Part shown: piece after piece, positions 1-11,666 of the stretch
How positions within the stretch are numbered: position 1 is the stretch's first letter
Layout of the letters: every line of letters begins with the position of its first letter
DNA from: Gnetum montanum
Lineage: Eukaryota > Streptophyta > Gnetopsida > Gnetales > Gnetaceae
Assembly: GCA_015680685.1 (NCBI GenBank)
Contig: MNCI01034627.1
Span: 1,270,645-1,334,644, forward strand
Direction: 5' to 3'
Length of the DNA stretch: 64,000 nucleotides
Position numbers and translations under genes: made by a program
Notes under the pieces: generated by a model
The model's database searches: none
What the model was told of the DNA's origin: nothing
What the model saw: the letters and a program-made list of their open reading frames with translations, nothing else

Positions 1-640
1 ATTGGGTGGGGCATACCTTTTGTACCCTAGACAGAATTAGAGAGAAACCTCTGACTAACACAGGAAATGTGCAAAGAGGGGCACGTCTCATTGCAGAAAC
101 GGTGAAAACCAGGTTGCAACACAAAAGGTCTCATCTAGTGGAAGAACCTCCCCATACAAATAAAGAATGAGAGAGAAAACTACAAATCAAGGTTCACAAA
201 GTGTAGGCCATAGTTGATAAGTATGTTTTTGATTATCTAGTTACTTAGTCCTCTTTTTTTGGACTAGATTCTCTTGCTTACTTTAAACGTGTTTAATAGA
301 AGAAGAAGAGGAAGTTTTGGCCCCTGAAGTAGGGGCCCTCATTGTAGAGGAAGAAGAAGCCTTGGCTATAGAGAAAGAGGTCCCTACTATAGAGGAAGAG
401 GCCCCTATTGCTAATGATCCTTTTGTAGAGTGTGCCCTAGCACCTGAGCAGCATATGTCAGTTGAAGATGTTGCTACACTATTAAGTCAGCTAAAAGGGG
501 AAGGGCTACATTTTGATGCTGGTGAGTTTGATCGCTTACTTAACAATGTGTCGATGGAAATCCCCCTACTATCACCTCTGAGGATTTTCTGGGTAGGAGT
601 TTTACACTATTTTTTATGTCATTTTTTTAGTTTTTCTTTC
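1..640 (+). pseudogene. Fragment of retroelement antisense gene (element G), end of exon 4 and exon 5
   Basis: Remnant of the antisense gene that Tat-type elements of this window carry between protease and reverse transcriptase. A stretch at about 75-165 reads RGARLIAETVKTRLQ and matches the end of exon 4 of the same gene in element C (GEHLIAETVPKELQRKRPP on the minus strand near 58.2 kb). After an intron-like gap, about 300-522 encodes a very acidic segment (runs of E, then FDAG) followed by GTGAGTTTG, the same splice donor seen in C at about 38722. Because the gene is antisense to its element, its host element here would be minus-oriented. The left part lies outside the window. The product has no recognised domain. 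Confidence 0.55.
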
Positions 641-2054
641 TGTAGTGATTGAAAATGTCGGTGGCTGATTTTGAGGATAGTCAAGGTGTGCAAAACAAAG
701 AAAACTTGCTAATTTTGTCTATTGAAGAGATGCTAAGATGAGAGAAACCATTGTGAAAAAGTTCTAGAGAAAACCTAATATGTCTTGGGGCTTCCATATG
801 AGTGTTATGCCATTTACACTAACTAGCATATTGGCATAGCATAAACACCCGCATGCTATGCTGTGCTACACTGCGTAGAGTAACTACTAGTCTTGAAATA
901 AATCTTGCCTGAAACCTGAGAATACCTATTTGAGGTTTGACTAGGCAAGCAACTTCTGTAATTGACAAACCTGTCTTCCATGTTGAAGGGTCCTGGGACT
1001 TGTTGAGTTTATCCTTGGGACACTTTGATGCTTTGTGTCCTTGCTATGTTGTGCTACACTATGCAACATAGCACAACGTAGTAGCTAGTGTGACACAAAT
1101 TCCTATCTGATTTGCAATGCTTTGTCAAGAAACTTTGCCTGGGGCTTGAGGGCAAAGTGGGAGAAGCAATCTTGAAGGCTGGAGTGTGGTTAAGTGTAAT
1201 TCTCTTACTAGAACCACTTGGTAGAGGACATTTGTGTGTTCTATCCCTGCTACGCTATGCTATGCTGCATAGCATAGCACTCGTTGTTGCCTAGATTCTA
1301 ACTCATTTTGCAAATATTTTATCACGAGATGATGATCATGTCCTGGCATGATGGAAAAAAAAGCATGCTTGATGGTTAATGTAAGGGAAAATATGTTCAC
1401 TTTGCGAAAATCAGTCTGTGTGGAAGCATTGCCACAACAGAATCCCACTACACTATGCTACACTATGTAGCATAGCATAGCATAGCACTCAAATGAAGAG
1501 GACTTTTAACAAGATTTTCCATATTTTTGCTTCATCATGTTGTTCATGCTTCAAGGATGAAATGAGGTAGGTACCTTGGGGGCTGAGTTATTAGAAATGG
1601 AATTTTTTGTGCCTGTTCAGTCTCCTCAAGGCCTACTATGCTCTGCAGCGTAGCAAGTTCTTATAGTTAGAAAACTTGATAACTGTTTCACTCATCCTAA
1701 ACACTTTTGGAAACTCCTACCATGGTCCCTAGGTAGACCATTAGTTGGATCAAGTGTCAACTTGGGCAAGCTAGAGGGTGTAGCAGGCCTATTAGCCTGG
1801 GTGATAGAAAACTTTTTGGACTGTACGGTCTACCCTTGATACCTCTTTCATGCAAACTGGCCTTCTGGCTAGCTGCCATGTTGACTATGCTATAGAGGTT
1901 GGAAGGTAAGGTTGGAAGCAACTTTACAACCATTAGGACTTTTAGGGTGCCATGTCGTCCGCATGGTCCAATGTGACACCATGCTTGTAGAGATCCTTGC
2001 CCAAATTTTGGGACTATGTTGAATCATCAGGGTCCTAAAATTTATGGTGTTTCA
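641..2054 (-). repeat. LTR of a minus-oriented family-2-like element (G2)
   Basis: The left end TGTAGTGATTGAAAATGTCG is nearly the reverse complement of the 3' end of the LTR at 2065-3721, and the right end GGTGTTTCA is the reverse complement of the family start TGAAACACC. It is followed by ATGATCCCTCT, a degraded copy of the minus-strand polypurine tract (ATTGGCCCCTCTTTG elsewhere), so this is probably a 3' LTR whose body continued to the right before F inserted. It contains several palindromes built from GCATAGC/GCTATGC near 830-880, 1045-1085, 1245-1285 and 1445-1490. No TATA box was recognised. Confidence 0.55.
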
Positions 2055-2344
2055 ATGATCCCTCTGAAACACCCCAAAAAATTTGAAGTCATTCTTACTT
2101 CACCAGGCCTTGCAATTTGCACAAGGACCATGACAGTTCTTCGGGAGGAGAACATTCTGAGTTCAGGCCAACCAGTTTGGAAAAATTTCTACTTTAGGTG
2201 TAAACAGGCTCTACGGGTCATCATGCCTGTCCACCTAAGTAGCTGACCCAGCTGACAACTTACTCAGAAATGATGTGCGGAGTTGGCAATAGCATTCCAG
2301 ATGCGCAAAAAAATTCAGAAATTTTTCTAAGGCATGAAGTTTGG

Positions 2345-2790
2345 TATGCTACGATACGCCTCGCTATGTAGCATAGAAATCTTCAGAAGACAATTGCAGA
2401 ATAGAGTGCTATGCTACGCTATGCCATGTGATGAGTGTAGCATGGCAACAACTTCACAGCTAGTCCCCACACCCAATTTCAAGTCCTTCAAAAATGTCCC
2501 TTTCCATCAAGAAGCAGCGGACCATGTCTGCTACTATGCTACATTGAGCTACATGGCACAGCGAGGTGTAGCAAGTCTACAGAAGAGACAAAAGGCACCT
2601 CAAAGGGTAGAATCAACAAGTTTACAAGTCTCGCAGGAAGTAAAGTTTGCAAATCAGCAAAGCTTTCATGACTAAGGCTAGTTGCTACACTATGCTATGC
2701 TACATAGCGTAGCTTAGTGTAGCAAGCATGCAACACACATGTAGTGGAAAACACGACAAGGTGCTATGCTACAAAGCACAGCAGGGCATG
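2345..2790. repeat. Cluster of GCTATGC/GCATAGC palindromes in U3 of the F LTR
   Basis: Four to five inverted-repeat blocks occur at about 2345-2375, 2408-2452, 2525-2570, 2680-2725 and 2760-2790, all built from variants of CTACGCTATGC and its complement GCATAGCGTAG. They lie about 250-650 bp upstream of the TATA box. The same word cluster sits at the equivalent place in the LTR of C (31195-31760). They could be protein-binding arrays or hairpin-forming repeats; the sequence alone does not decide. Confidence 0.75.
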
Positions 2791-2991
2791 TAGGTGGTTG
2801 TGCGACATCAATGCACTTCACCTAGTTGGACCATTGATACACGTCTCTAGATGCTGATGGCACAATCATGGTGCAATTACAGCATGGCAGACTCACATTT
2901 ATGGCATAACAGGCTTGCATTACAATGGTCATGTAGGTCCAACGGTCATACATGGCACATGTGGCGCTAGCAAGTCAACATGGGCCCAGGG

Positions 2992-3040
2992 CACGTGGCA
3001 TTTAAACCATTCCTTTTGCATGCCCTTGATCCTATAAATA
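2992..3040 (+). promoter_or_regulatory. LTR promoter: G-box (CACGTG, 2992-2997) and TATA box (TATAAATA, 3033-3040)
   Basis: GCACGTGGCA is followed 36 bp downstream by CCTATAAATACCC. The same pair with the same spacing occurs in the LTR of element C (31932-31937 and 31973-31980). CACGTGGC is the core of plant G-box/ABRE sites bound by bZIP and bHLH factors. A start site about 25-30 bp beyond the TATA box (about 3065-3072) is inferred. Confidence 0.75.
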
Positions 3041-3727
3041 CCCTGACAAAAAGCATTCAAAGGGTTCAAAATTTTTTCCAAGAAACAACATTCAAAAGTG
3101 AGGAATTCTCCCCGATTCCTTGACTTTTCATGTCCCTAGCATTCAATCTGGCATTCAAGTTTTCTTTCATGCACATTGTAACATCAAGCATTGTAAGCTT
3201 TCTGTTCAACATTATAAATAGTTAGCTCTTTCAACTAGCATTTTGTTTTGCCTCCCTTTCTACCACCTTGGTAGAATTCCCACATTGTCAGCGCCCAAGG
3301 CCGCACCCAAGCGCACAACCTATTTTGCTCTACACATCTTGGTTACTCTTAGGATCTCTGCACTCTACCATGCTGTGCAACCTACCGTATCCACCTTAAT
3401 AGAGCAAGATTGTAGCTTTAGAGCAGTGCATTTTTCTAACTGTATTTTACCTTGTTTCCTATTTATTGTTGCATTTTGCACTACTTTTTCTACTTTATTT
3501 ACTTTCAAGCATTACTTCATGTTTTCATCCCCGTTTTCAAAACCATATGTTGCAAAAGGCTATATAGACACTGATTAAGTCCCTGTCTAATCAACCATAT
3601 CATTCAGGGTGCTCCATATCTGCACAAACCTAGCATGGCCCTCCGGCAAGTACGAGGTTGAAATTGTCACGCCTGTCAACCGCTTGGTGTTTTCTAGCCA
3701 CCGATGTTTTCGATCACTACATTTTTT

Positions 3728-3746
3728 TGGTGCTAGAAGGAGGACC
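3728..3746 (+). other. Primer-binding site of element F
   Basis: TGGTGCTAGAAGGAGGACC starts six bases after the LTR end and begins with TGG, the complement of a tRNA CCA tail. Element C has the same 19 bases (32609-32627) and element B has TGGCGCTAGAAGGAGGGCC (56456-56474, minus strand). I could not assign the primer tRNA. Confidence 0.75.
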
Positions 3747-3849
3747 TTTTGGTGCCTTTTCCATATGTCACGGTAGTTCTGTGAGCCTTCTGCACCTTGA
3801 TACACATAAGCATAAACATGACATCATTTTGTGGTTGTGTGCCTTTGTA

Positions 3850-4700
3850 CAGATCGGTCGCATCAACGGTTCCTTGGGAGCCCTACAGAACACAAGGCCT
3901 CTGATCGCCAGCTAACTAGCTCATCTTACAGTAGTCTTGCATGTGTTCTATACCCCATCTCACATGGTATAGAGTGGTCACTTTGATGGTTCCTTTGGAA
4001 CCCTGCATGACATAAAGCCTTCTTGGTCACCAGTTAGCTTGCCCATCTTACAGTAGTCTTACATGCGTTCTATACTCCATCTCACGTGGTACAGAGCGGT
4101 CGCCTCGATAGTTCCTTTAGAACCCTACGAGACATAAAGCCTTCTTAGTCTCTAATTAGCTTCCTCATCTTATGGTAGTCTTGTATGCATTCTGTACCCC
4201 ATCTTGTGTGGTACAGAGCGGTCGCTTCAATGGTTCCTATGGAACCCTATGAGACATAAAGCCTTCTTGGTCGCCAGTTAGCTAGCTTGTCTTACGGTGG
4301 TCTTGCATGCGTTCTATACCCCTTCTCGCATGGTATAGGGCGGTCTCTTTGATGGTCCCTCTGGGATCCTACAAGATGCAAAGCCTTTGATCACTAGTTA
4401 GCTTTCCTATCTTACGGTAGTCTTGCACACGCTCTACACCCTATTGTGCACTGGAGTAAATGTGACACCCATTTTTGGTTGTTTATGCCTTGCATGGTAT
4501 AGGGTGGTGGCTTCGATGGTCACTCGAGGATCCTACAAGATGCAAAGCCTTCAATCACTAGTTGGCTTGCATGTCTTACGGTAGTCTTGCATACGCTCTG
4601 TACCTCATCATGCACTAGCATAAACATGACACCCTTTTGTGGTTGTTTACACCTTATGTGGTACAAATCAGTTACCTTGATGGTTCCTCTAGAATCTAGC
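3850..4700 (+). repeat. Tandem repeat array in the leader of F (about 121-122 bp unit, six copies)
   Basis: The phrase AGTAGTCTTGCATGYGTTCT recurs at about 3928, 4050, 4172, 4293, 4414 and 4577. Spacing is 121-122 bp, apart from one 163-bp unit carrying extra sequence. The array fills almost the whole stretch between primer-binding site and gag start. It has no convincing coding content. Related but fewer units occur in the leader of C (32628-33090). Confidence 0.85.
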
Positions 4701-4788
4701 AAGACGTGAGGTCTTCTTGTTGTTGCTTTTCAGTATCTTTGTTCTTTTTGCAATTATTATGCTCTTCTGCAAAACTACTCAGCTTGCA

Positions 4789-7310
4789 ATGGCTTTTTCA
4801 ACTACTACTGCCAATACCTTCAACGTGGAAGTTCCCTTCAATGTTTCAGATCCCATCACGGTTCAAGGCACTACTGGTGCCAAACAACCACTAAACCCGA
4901 TTCTAGAAACATGCCTATCTCTCAAAATCCAAAATTGAGGACCTAAGGGATTGGCCTAGCAACATGAGCATTATAATTTCCTCTGTGCAATGGTGCAGGC
5001 TAATATGCCCTTGGACGTACACAAACTCGAGGACAAACGTAGCTTTGAGTTCACTTATTGCAATGGGAAGGAGTTTGTTCCTACTCCTAGCATTTCTTTA
5101 CATTTAACACAAGCATACCAAAGGCTTCTAGACCAACTAATCCAATTGGCTAGGCTTAGGAAGCAACAGGACATAGCATCCAACCAAGATGATGCTTTCC
5201 AAGATGGATAGGAAGAACTCAATTCCCAGTCGGATGAGGGAGGTCCAACTGGCCCCACTCTTGTCCCTCCTACCCAGTCCTTCTGGGCCAAGCTATCGTC
5301 TCTAACCGCTCCCTTTGTAATTATGCCTATGTTTCTGCAACCCATGATTATAGCTGCTATGGGTAGCTATGCCAATCCCATGGGGTTCGAACACCCTCTT
5401 TTGTTTACAGCTACTATCCCTTTGTAGGCTGTTCAGCAGTCCGTTCTTATAGCACATTGTATGCCAATCATGGCTACCCTACCACATGTTCGTACTGTGC
5501 CTATTTCACAAGCATACGTGACTTCTATTTCTATGCCTACATTCACATCCATTCCACCCACTATGGTGGGCCCTGGCCCATCCATATGCTATGCCCTGGC
5601 CCATCCACATGATGGACTCCATTTGTTCCTTCACCCATTCCGCAAGCATCGCAAATGCCTCACTATGTCCGTTTGCAAGCCCACCAAGCCTCACAGAAGG
5701 TCAAACTAACACGAGGTTATGGTCTACACTGCTGATGACACAAGCAGTCTATCTGGTAGCCCAAATTGCCAATGTCTCCTTAACAACACCACCTGCTAGG
5801 TGGTGGACAACATAGGCAGCACCACTCCCGGGGGTCATCCCAACTATATCGCCAATGGGTCAGGCCACCACTCTCGCCATTCCACAAGTGGGAGCTACCC
5901 CTATAGCTCCCTAGCCATCCACAATGCCGCCAAGTCTAGACCAAGAATTTCAACTCATCCAGACCTTCACTGAAAAAATAAAACGCCTCAAAGTTGCTGG
6001 GTCTGACATAGTACAAGTCATGGACTTCTACCAGGACAACCCTATCAGCCCTACAATCCCTGCTTTGATGTTACCCCCAGGGATGTCTTTCCTGCACTTC
6101 ACAAAGTATGATGGGGAGGGAGATCCCAATGCACATCTTTTCACCTTCAGGTCTCAGTCTTTGCTATTGCAACAATGGATGCACATGATCATTCATGTCT
6201 TTTCCATGTCCCTAGTCGGGAAAGCCCTAGATTGGTACCGCGCATTGCCACACTTATCCATTTCAACTTTGGAAGAGCTCCTAACCTAGTTCATGACATG
6301 CTTCAAGTACAACTTGAAGATAAAAACCACACTAGATCAGTTGATGAGCATAAAGCAAGATGCTCTGGAACCAATCCAAAAGTTCATTCAACCTTGGAGC
6401 GCAACCCTTAATGAGATCCGTGAGCCCATCGCGGAGGCCCACCTATTGACCATCTTTAAGGGTGCAGTGAACGACTTCATCAAGTCTAAAATGTACTACC
6501 TCACTCCTCGCTCTCTTAGTCAGGCTTTCGCTCAGACTAAGAGCATAAAGGACACGGCCAAGGCAAGCAAAGACCCAGCCTACATCGCTTACAAAAGCAC
6601 CTTTGTAAAAAAGGACAAGGGTAAGGCCCCAAAAACCACAATGGTCACTATGGCAACAGAGGTCAAGCCCAAACCTAACAACAATGGTAGCAAGAATAAT
6701 AAGAAACTAGCCATACCCATGGCTAATCCCGTGCCCAAACAAGGCCACATGCCGCAACCTGCTACACCTATGCCTAAGACATCTACACAACCCAAACCCA
6801 ACTTTGAGGGCAAAGACCACTCAAAGTACACCTCGCTACCTCTAAAACCTTCAAAGCTTTTGAAGCAATTGCTGGTAGTGGGATACATCCAACATAATCA
6901 GATGTCGGAAGATGCAAATTCGAGACATCAACGCTACTACGAGCTCCTTAGGAATCCCTCTTTAGCCATGCCCAATGAGCCTCCAGTTCCTAGGGGTTTT
7001 AGGCTAGACAGGTTTTGTGACTACCACTAACAGTGTGGTCACAACATGGATTATTGTTTGGCATTGCAGGATGACATCCAAAGATTGATCTACCAGGGAA
7101 AATTAATGCTGGATGAAAGCAACCTAGCACACCCTGAAAACCAATCTATGTATGTCTACATGGATCCCCTCAATGCCAACAATGCTGATTATGTCATCAA
7201 TGCTATTGGCATTAACAGTGATCCCAAGCCACCTTGGCAGCCATTCGTGGTCTGTGTGCCTCAACATAGTACACTAGCACCACCAACGGTTGCTCCAAGC
7301 TCACAGTAGT
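4789..7310 (+). pseudogene. gag: gag polyprotein region of element F (decayed)
   Basis: Encodes the structural protein that packages retrotransposon RNA. The ATG at 4789 was chosen because the reading MAFSTTTANTF aligns with the ATG of the related gag in C (33091). The N-terminal part includes EHYNFLC and KEFVPTPS. The retrotransposon gag core lies at about 6080-6560 (KYDGEGDPNAHL, ALDWYRALP, KGAVNDFIKSKMYYL). A Lys/Pro-rich linker follows, then a zinc-knuckle-like C-x2-H..GH-x4-C signature at about 7010-7065 (FCDYH, QCGHNMDYC). Stops occur near 4936, 6287, 7028 and 7307, several at positions where sister copies have Gln, and there is a frameshift near 6290. Non-functional. Confidence 0.85.
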
Positions 7311-8610
7311 TGTTCATCTTGAAAGTCCCATCACAGGCATCCACCTTTGCGCCGCATGCTAGCGGAGCCATGAAGTCCCATCAGGGAACACCTCTAACTC
7401 CTTTCATCATCAAGGGGCTGACGCCTTCAACGACCCCTATCTCACGAAACAAGGCTGAATAGCCTCCTCGCCCCGCAAGGCGAGAAGTCCACTTGGTGGG
7501 CGAGATGCCAAAGGGAGGTACCGTCAAGGGTATCCCCAAGTCTATGTCTTCGCCCCTTGCATCTGCACGTTTTCCCCCAAAGACAAAGGTCATCATGACT
7601 ACGCAGCCTACATGACCCTACAGACAAATGTGAACCCAAATCTAAAGTCACCTTTCCTCGGGAGATTCATCTTCTGGGACAAATCGAAGAGGAGGAAAGT
7701 GTCAAACAAGGGGGTGGCCAAGACCTTATGGATGCCCTCACCTAGGTCAAGCAAGCTCTAAAGTAGAAAAATGCTACAGGAAGCTTGTATGACCTAATTA
7801 TGACATCTCTATCCTATCGTGAGGCTCTAATCTGCATGTTAACGATGATTCCGATCAACGAGAACATGCCAACAAAAGAGGGAATGATCCATTCGGTCAT
7901 GCTTCCCTCTGTACCAGCAGAGTTCGGAACACCTCAATTGACTTTTAGTGACCACACCATTAGGGAAGATCCCGAAGGGGGTTAGGTGACTACAGTGCCT
8001 CTCTTCATCACAATTCGGGTCAGCCAACACCAGATCCGAAGGGTACATGTTGATGATGGGGCTATCTCAAACATCATTCCCTTCCCTATTGTGGATAAGT
8101 TGGGATTGGTTTACTAGATCAAACCCACAACGATATCATGTCTGAGGTCCTTCAATGGGGCACATGTCCTGGTGAAAGGCACAGTTCAAATAGACTTCAT
8201 AGTAGGGGACTAGTTCCCCACAGATACCATGTTCATCATGGTTGAGGAAATGCCCAGGTTTAACCTAATCTTGGGAAGATCATGGTTAGCGCAACTTAGG
8301 GCTGTCTCCTCACCCATACACCAGGAAATCCACTTACCATACATAGGTAGGGAGGTGGTGATATATGGTGATGAAGTAGCAATGCAAGAAATCAGTAACA
8401 TAGACATGGAGCAGGGCTCAAAGGTCATGACCGCTGAGAGTGAGGCACCTACTCATGCATGCGGAAGGATCAGCCCATCGAGCTAACTCCCAAATTGAAA
8501 ATGCATGGGTTGGATTTCCCTTCCAAGTGGAGGATGATGATGTGAACGAGGGCCCTAGTAAAACACCTCGGCCTCATGTTCCAATCAACCCACAATGGAT
8601 CAAGAGGTAG
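7311..8610 (+). pseudogene. Aspartic protease region of element F (decayed)
   Basis: Retroviral-type aspartic protease that would cut the Gag-Pol polyprotein. The active-site motif is VHVDDGA (8042-8062), with D-D-G in place of the usual D-S/T-G; all copies in the window share this form, so it is a family trait. It is followed by FNLILGRSWLAQ (from about 8259) and IHLPYIG. The upstream linker (7311-7780) is Pro/Ser/Thr rich. Stops interrupt it near 7459, 7983, 8117 and 8212. The equivalent of the terminal sequence INPRWVKR stops at the TAG of 8608-8610, as in C. Confidence 0.8.
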
Positions 8611-8820
8611 CTACACATAGCGTAGCAATCCTACTGCTTCCTGCCCAGTTGCCATCCCTTGTACATTCGTCACTTATTTTCTTTGTTAACATGCCATCTT
8701 TTTGACATGCTACGCTATGGCTCGAAATGGCCTAAAACTAGCATCATTGATTTCTGCTTTGTTAACATGCCTTCCTTCTAGCATGCTACGCTATGGCTCG
8801 AAATGGCCCAAAACTAGCAT
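8611..8820 (+). repeat. Post-protease spacer with two about 76-bp repeats ending in AAAACTAGCAT
   Basis: Units start with TTGTTAACATGCC (8683, 8759) and end with AAATGGCCTAAAACTAGCAT. They match the 78-bp units of element C (36965-37187). The second unit runs directly into a second copy of gag sequence at 8821. Confidence 0.8.
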
Positions 8821-10138
8821 TAGTGGTAGCAAGAATAACATGAAACCGGCGATACCCGAGGCTAATCCCGTGCCCAAACAGGGCCATGTGCTGCAACCTA
8901 CTACACCTATGCTTGAGACATCTGCACAACCCAAACCTAACTTTGAGCACAAAGATTGCTCAAAGTACACCTCGCTACCTCTAAAGCCTTCAAAGCTTTT
9001 GAACTAACTGCTAGCAGTGGGATACATCCAACATAAGCAGATGTCGGAAGAGGCAAACGCGAGACATCAATGCTACTGCAAGCTTTTAGAAATTTCTCTT
9101 TGGCCATGCTCAATGACCCTCCAGTTCCTAAGGGTTTCAGGATAGACAGGTTTTTTGACTACCACCAACAGTGTGGTCATAACATGAATTATTTTCTGGC
9201 ATTGCAAGATGACATCCAAAGATTAATCGACCAGGGAAAACTAGTGCTGGACAAAAGAAAACTAGTACGCCCTAAAAACCAATCTATGTATGTCTACATG
9301 GATCCCTGTAATGCCAAAAATGCTGGTTATGTCATCAATGCTATCGGCATTGACAATGATCCCAGGCCACCCCAGTAGCCATTTGTGGTCTGTGTGCCTC
9401 AGCGTAGTGCACCAGCACAACCAGTGGTTGCTCCAAGCTTGCAGCAGTTGTTCATCCTAAAAGTCCCACCATAGGCATCCACCTTTACGCCACCTACTAG
9501 CAGAGCCACACGATCCCATTAGTTAACACCTCTAACTTCTTTCTTCATCAGGGGGCTGACGCCTTCGACAACCCCTATCTCATGTAATAAGGCTGAATAG
9601 CCTCCTCACCTAGCAAGGCGAGAAGTTCACTTGGTGTGTGAGACGCCGAAGGGAGGTACCATCAAGGATATCCCCAAGTCTACATATTTGCCCCTTGCAT
9701 CTACACCTTCACCCCCAAAGATAAAGGTCGACATGTCTACGCAGCCTACATCACCCTGCTGACAAGGATCTTAACCCAAATCCAAAGTCACCTCTCCTCG
9801 AGAGATTCATATGCTGGGATGAATCAAAGAGGAGGAAAGTGTTAAACAAGGGGGTGGCCGAGACCTTCTAGACGCGCTCACCCAGGTCAAGTAAGATCTA
9901 AAGTAGAAAAATACTACACTAAGCTTGTACGACCTAATTATGACATCTTTACCCCACCACGAGGCTCTAATCCGCATGTTAATGGTGGTTCCAGTTGACA
10001 AGAACATGCCGGCAGAAGAGAGAGAAATCCATTTAGTCATGATTCCCTCTGTACCAGTGGAGTCCACAACACCTCAATTGACTTTCAGTGATGATGTCAT
10101 TAGGGAAGATCCCGAAGGGGGTCAGGTGACTACGGTGC
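8821..10138 (+). pseudogene. Duplicated gag-end/protease segment of element F
   Basis: Near-copy of about 6685-8003: the coding content restarts at GSKNN.KPAIPEANPVPKQGH, then KYTSLPLKPSKLL, the knuckle region (DRFFDYHQQCGHNMNYF, with both outer cysteines replaced by Phe), and the linker up to EDPEGGQVTTV. It ends at 10138 inside the protease, just before the active-site motif, where the LTR of D begins. The switch point at 8820 lies at GGTAGCAAGAATAA, shared by the source and target. Unequal recombination or template switching is the likely cause. Confidence 0.8.
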
Positions 10139-11666
10139 TGTACTGTCAGAAATCGTTAATGTGTAGCTAGAATGAAATGTACGCTGAGAGACCTACAGAC
10201 AGGCATAGAAGATCCTACCTTCACTTGAGGGCAAGTTGGAATTGATGAAGGTAGAGTACCTTGGGTGGTCCACATGCAGATCAGACAAGGATTTCCCTAA
10301 AAATATGCCAATATGCGATATGACGGGTTATACATAAATGTTATGATAAATGCAAATCAGCGTGTAGGAATGTAAAAAAGAGATAAATAAATAATAACAA
10401 AATTGTAACAAATCTTGGCCAAAAATGCAGCAATATTATTGCTTAATGAAAATTACAATGCACCAATCTAAACGCAGTTGTGAATCTAACACAAGGCGGA
10501 CGAAGAGCCCCAGTGGATGCAGAGGTGTGATAGTATGCTAGTTCAGACTGCAGGCACAGTGTGGAGGCTGTATGATTAGTGTGCAGGGCCCAAGTCCAGC
10601 ATACAGGATGGGTGCTACGGATGTTCTTAGTGTGGGTTGCCCAAATTTTTGCCAAGGTTCTCCAATTTTTCGAACCTCAACTTGGTCAAAAATCCTAGTT
10701 TTTGTACAAGATTGGGCATTAAATTCAGATCTAATATGGGATGATTGGCTATGGGACGCTAGAATTTTGGATCAGGTTACATGTGGAGCATTGACTGAGT
10801 GTAGCAGAATGAAATTTTACAAGTGTACAGCGTGAACCATGCCGATGTGTACACGTTGGGCGTATAGACTCCACACGCTGGACAGCCTATGGATAAGCAC
10901 GAAGAACAAATTTCAAAATATGAAGCTAGTCTTGAGTATGGATCTAGATGCCCAATGTCTTGAGAATGCTGCCTATTGATTTTGGGCTCATTTGACCTTG
11001 ATTTGGTAGGGTTTTAGGAGGCTCCAAAAGTGTACATGCTAGGCATACACGCTGGGCGTGCGGGACGTGCAGGCCAGCGTACAGGCATGAGAGTTCCACT
11101 TTTCAAGGTCATAACTTGATTTTTGGGAGCCCATAATGATGTCTGATAGTTTACCTACCTCTAGAACTTTATTTCCTATGAAAATCATGCTCTAAGTGTC
11201 TGTTTTGGTCTGCCTACGATGGTACACACTGGGCGTGCATGCTGGGCGTGCAGGCCAGCGTGCAAGCATGAAAACCCATCATTTGGAGCCAAAAAGTTAA
11301 ATTTCAAGTACTTAAGAGCTATTGGAGATCCTTAGGAAGGTCTTGGGGGGTCCATATGCTCGATTCCAACATGTTTTAACTCATTTTTGGAGCTAAAAAG
11401 TTGCTGCACGTTGAGATGCATGTTGAGCTTTACACTGGGCATGCAGGCTTGTGTGTAAGAAGTATACTTAGTCAACACTAAGTGTTTTGATGAAACCTAT
11501 AGTTCTTATTGCTAGATGTTTATGTAGTTTCCAATTGATTTTGGGGAACTCTTTCTTGTTCAATTGTTGCTCTGTTTGATGCTATTTTTTTGAGGCTTTC
11601 AAGCTTGGTCATGACTTATCTCAATTTCTGTCTACAAGTGTTAGCCAAAATTTTTGTGGTGTTTCA
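10139..11666 (-). repeat. 3' LTR of element D (1528 bp)
   Basis: Left end TGTACTGTCAG and right end GTGGTGTTTCA match the ends of the LTR pair of B. It is about 300 bp longer than the 1.22-kb LTRs of A and B. Its middle (about 10830-11460) has extra GCGTGC-rich blocks such as CACGCTGGGCGTGC and GGCCAGCGTGCA. Confidence 0.85.

Larger units (their letters stand above)
2065..3721 (+). repeat. 5' LTR of element F (about 1657 bp)
   Basis: It starts TGAAACACCCC and ends CACTACA, and is followed after six T residues by the primer-binding site. The start matches the LTR of element C at 31060 and resembles the family-1 start TGAAACACCACA. U3 holds a cluster of palindromic GCTATGC/GCATAGC blocks (about 2345-2790), then a G-box and a TATA box. 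R and U5 occupy about 3062-3721. Confidence 0.8.
2065..10138 (+). mobile_element. Element F, family-2 Tat-type Ty3/gypsy retrotransposon, 3' part missing
   Basis: Visible parts in order: 5' LTR (2065-3721), primer-binding site (3728-3746), leader filled with tandem repeats, gag (from 4789), protease (to 8610), short repeats, then a second, internally duplicated gag-end/protease segment (8821-10138). It is interrupted at 10138/10139 by the LTR of element D, in the middle of protease coding sequence. Antisense gene, polymerase and 3' LTR are not present to the right. The left flank is CCCTC (2060-2064), but the partner duplication is not in the window. Coding regions carry many stops, so the element is dead. 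Confidence 0.8.

Noticed and set aside
6589-6888. Hydrophobic minus-strand frame that could be a membrane protein
   Set aside because: Mirror image of the Lys/Pro-rich gag linker; stops on the + strand frame match sister gag copies.
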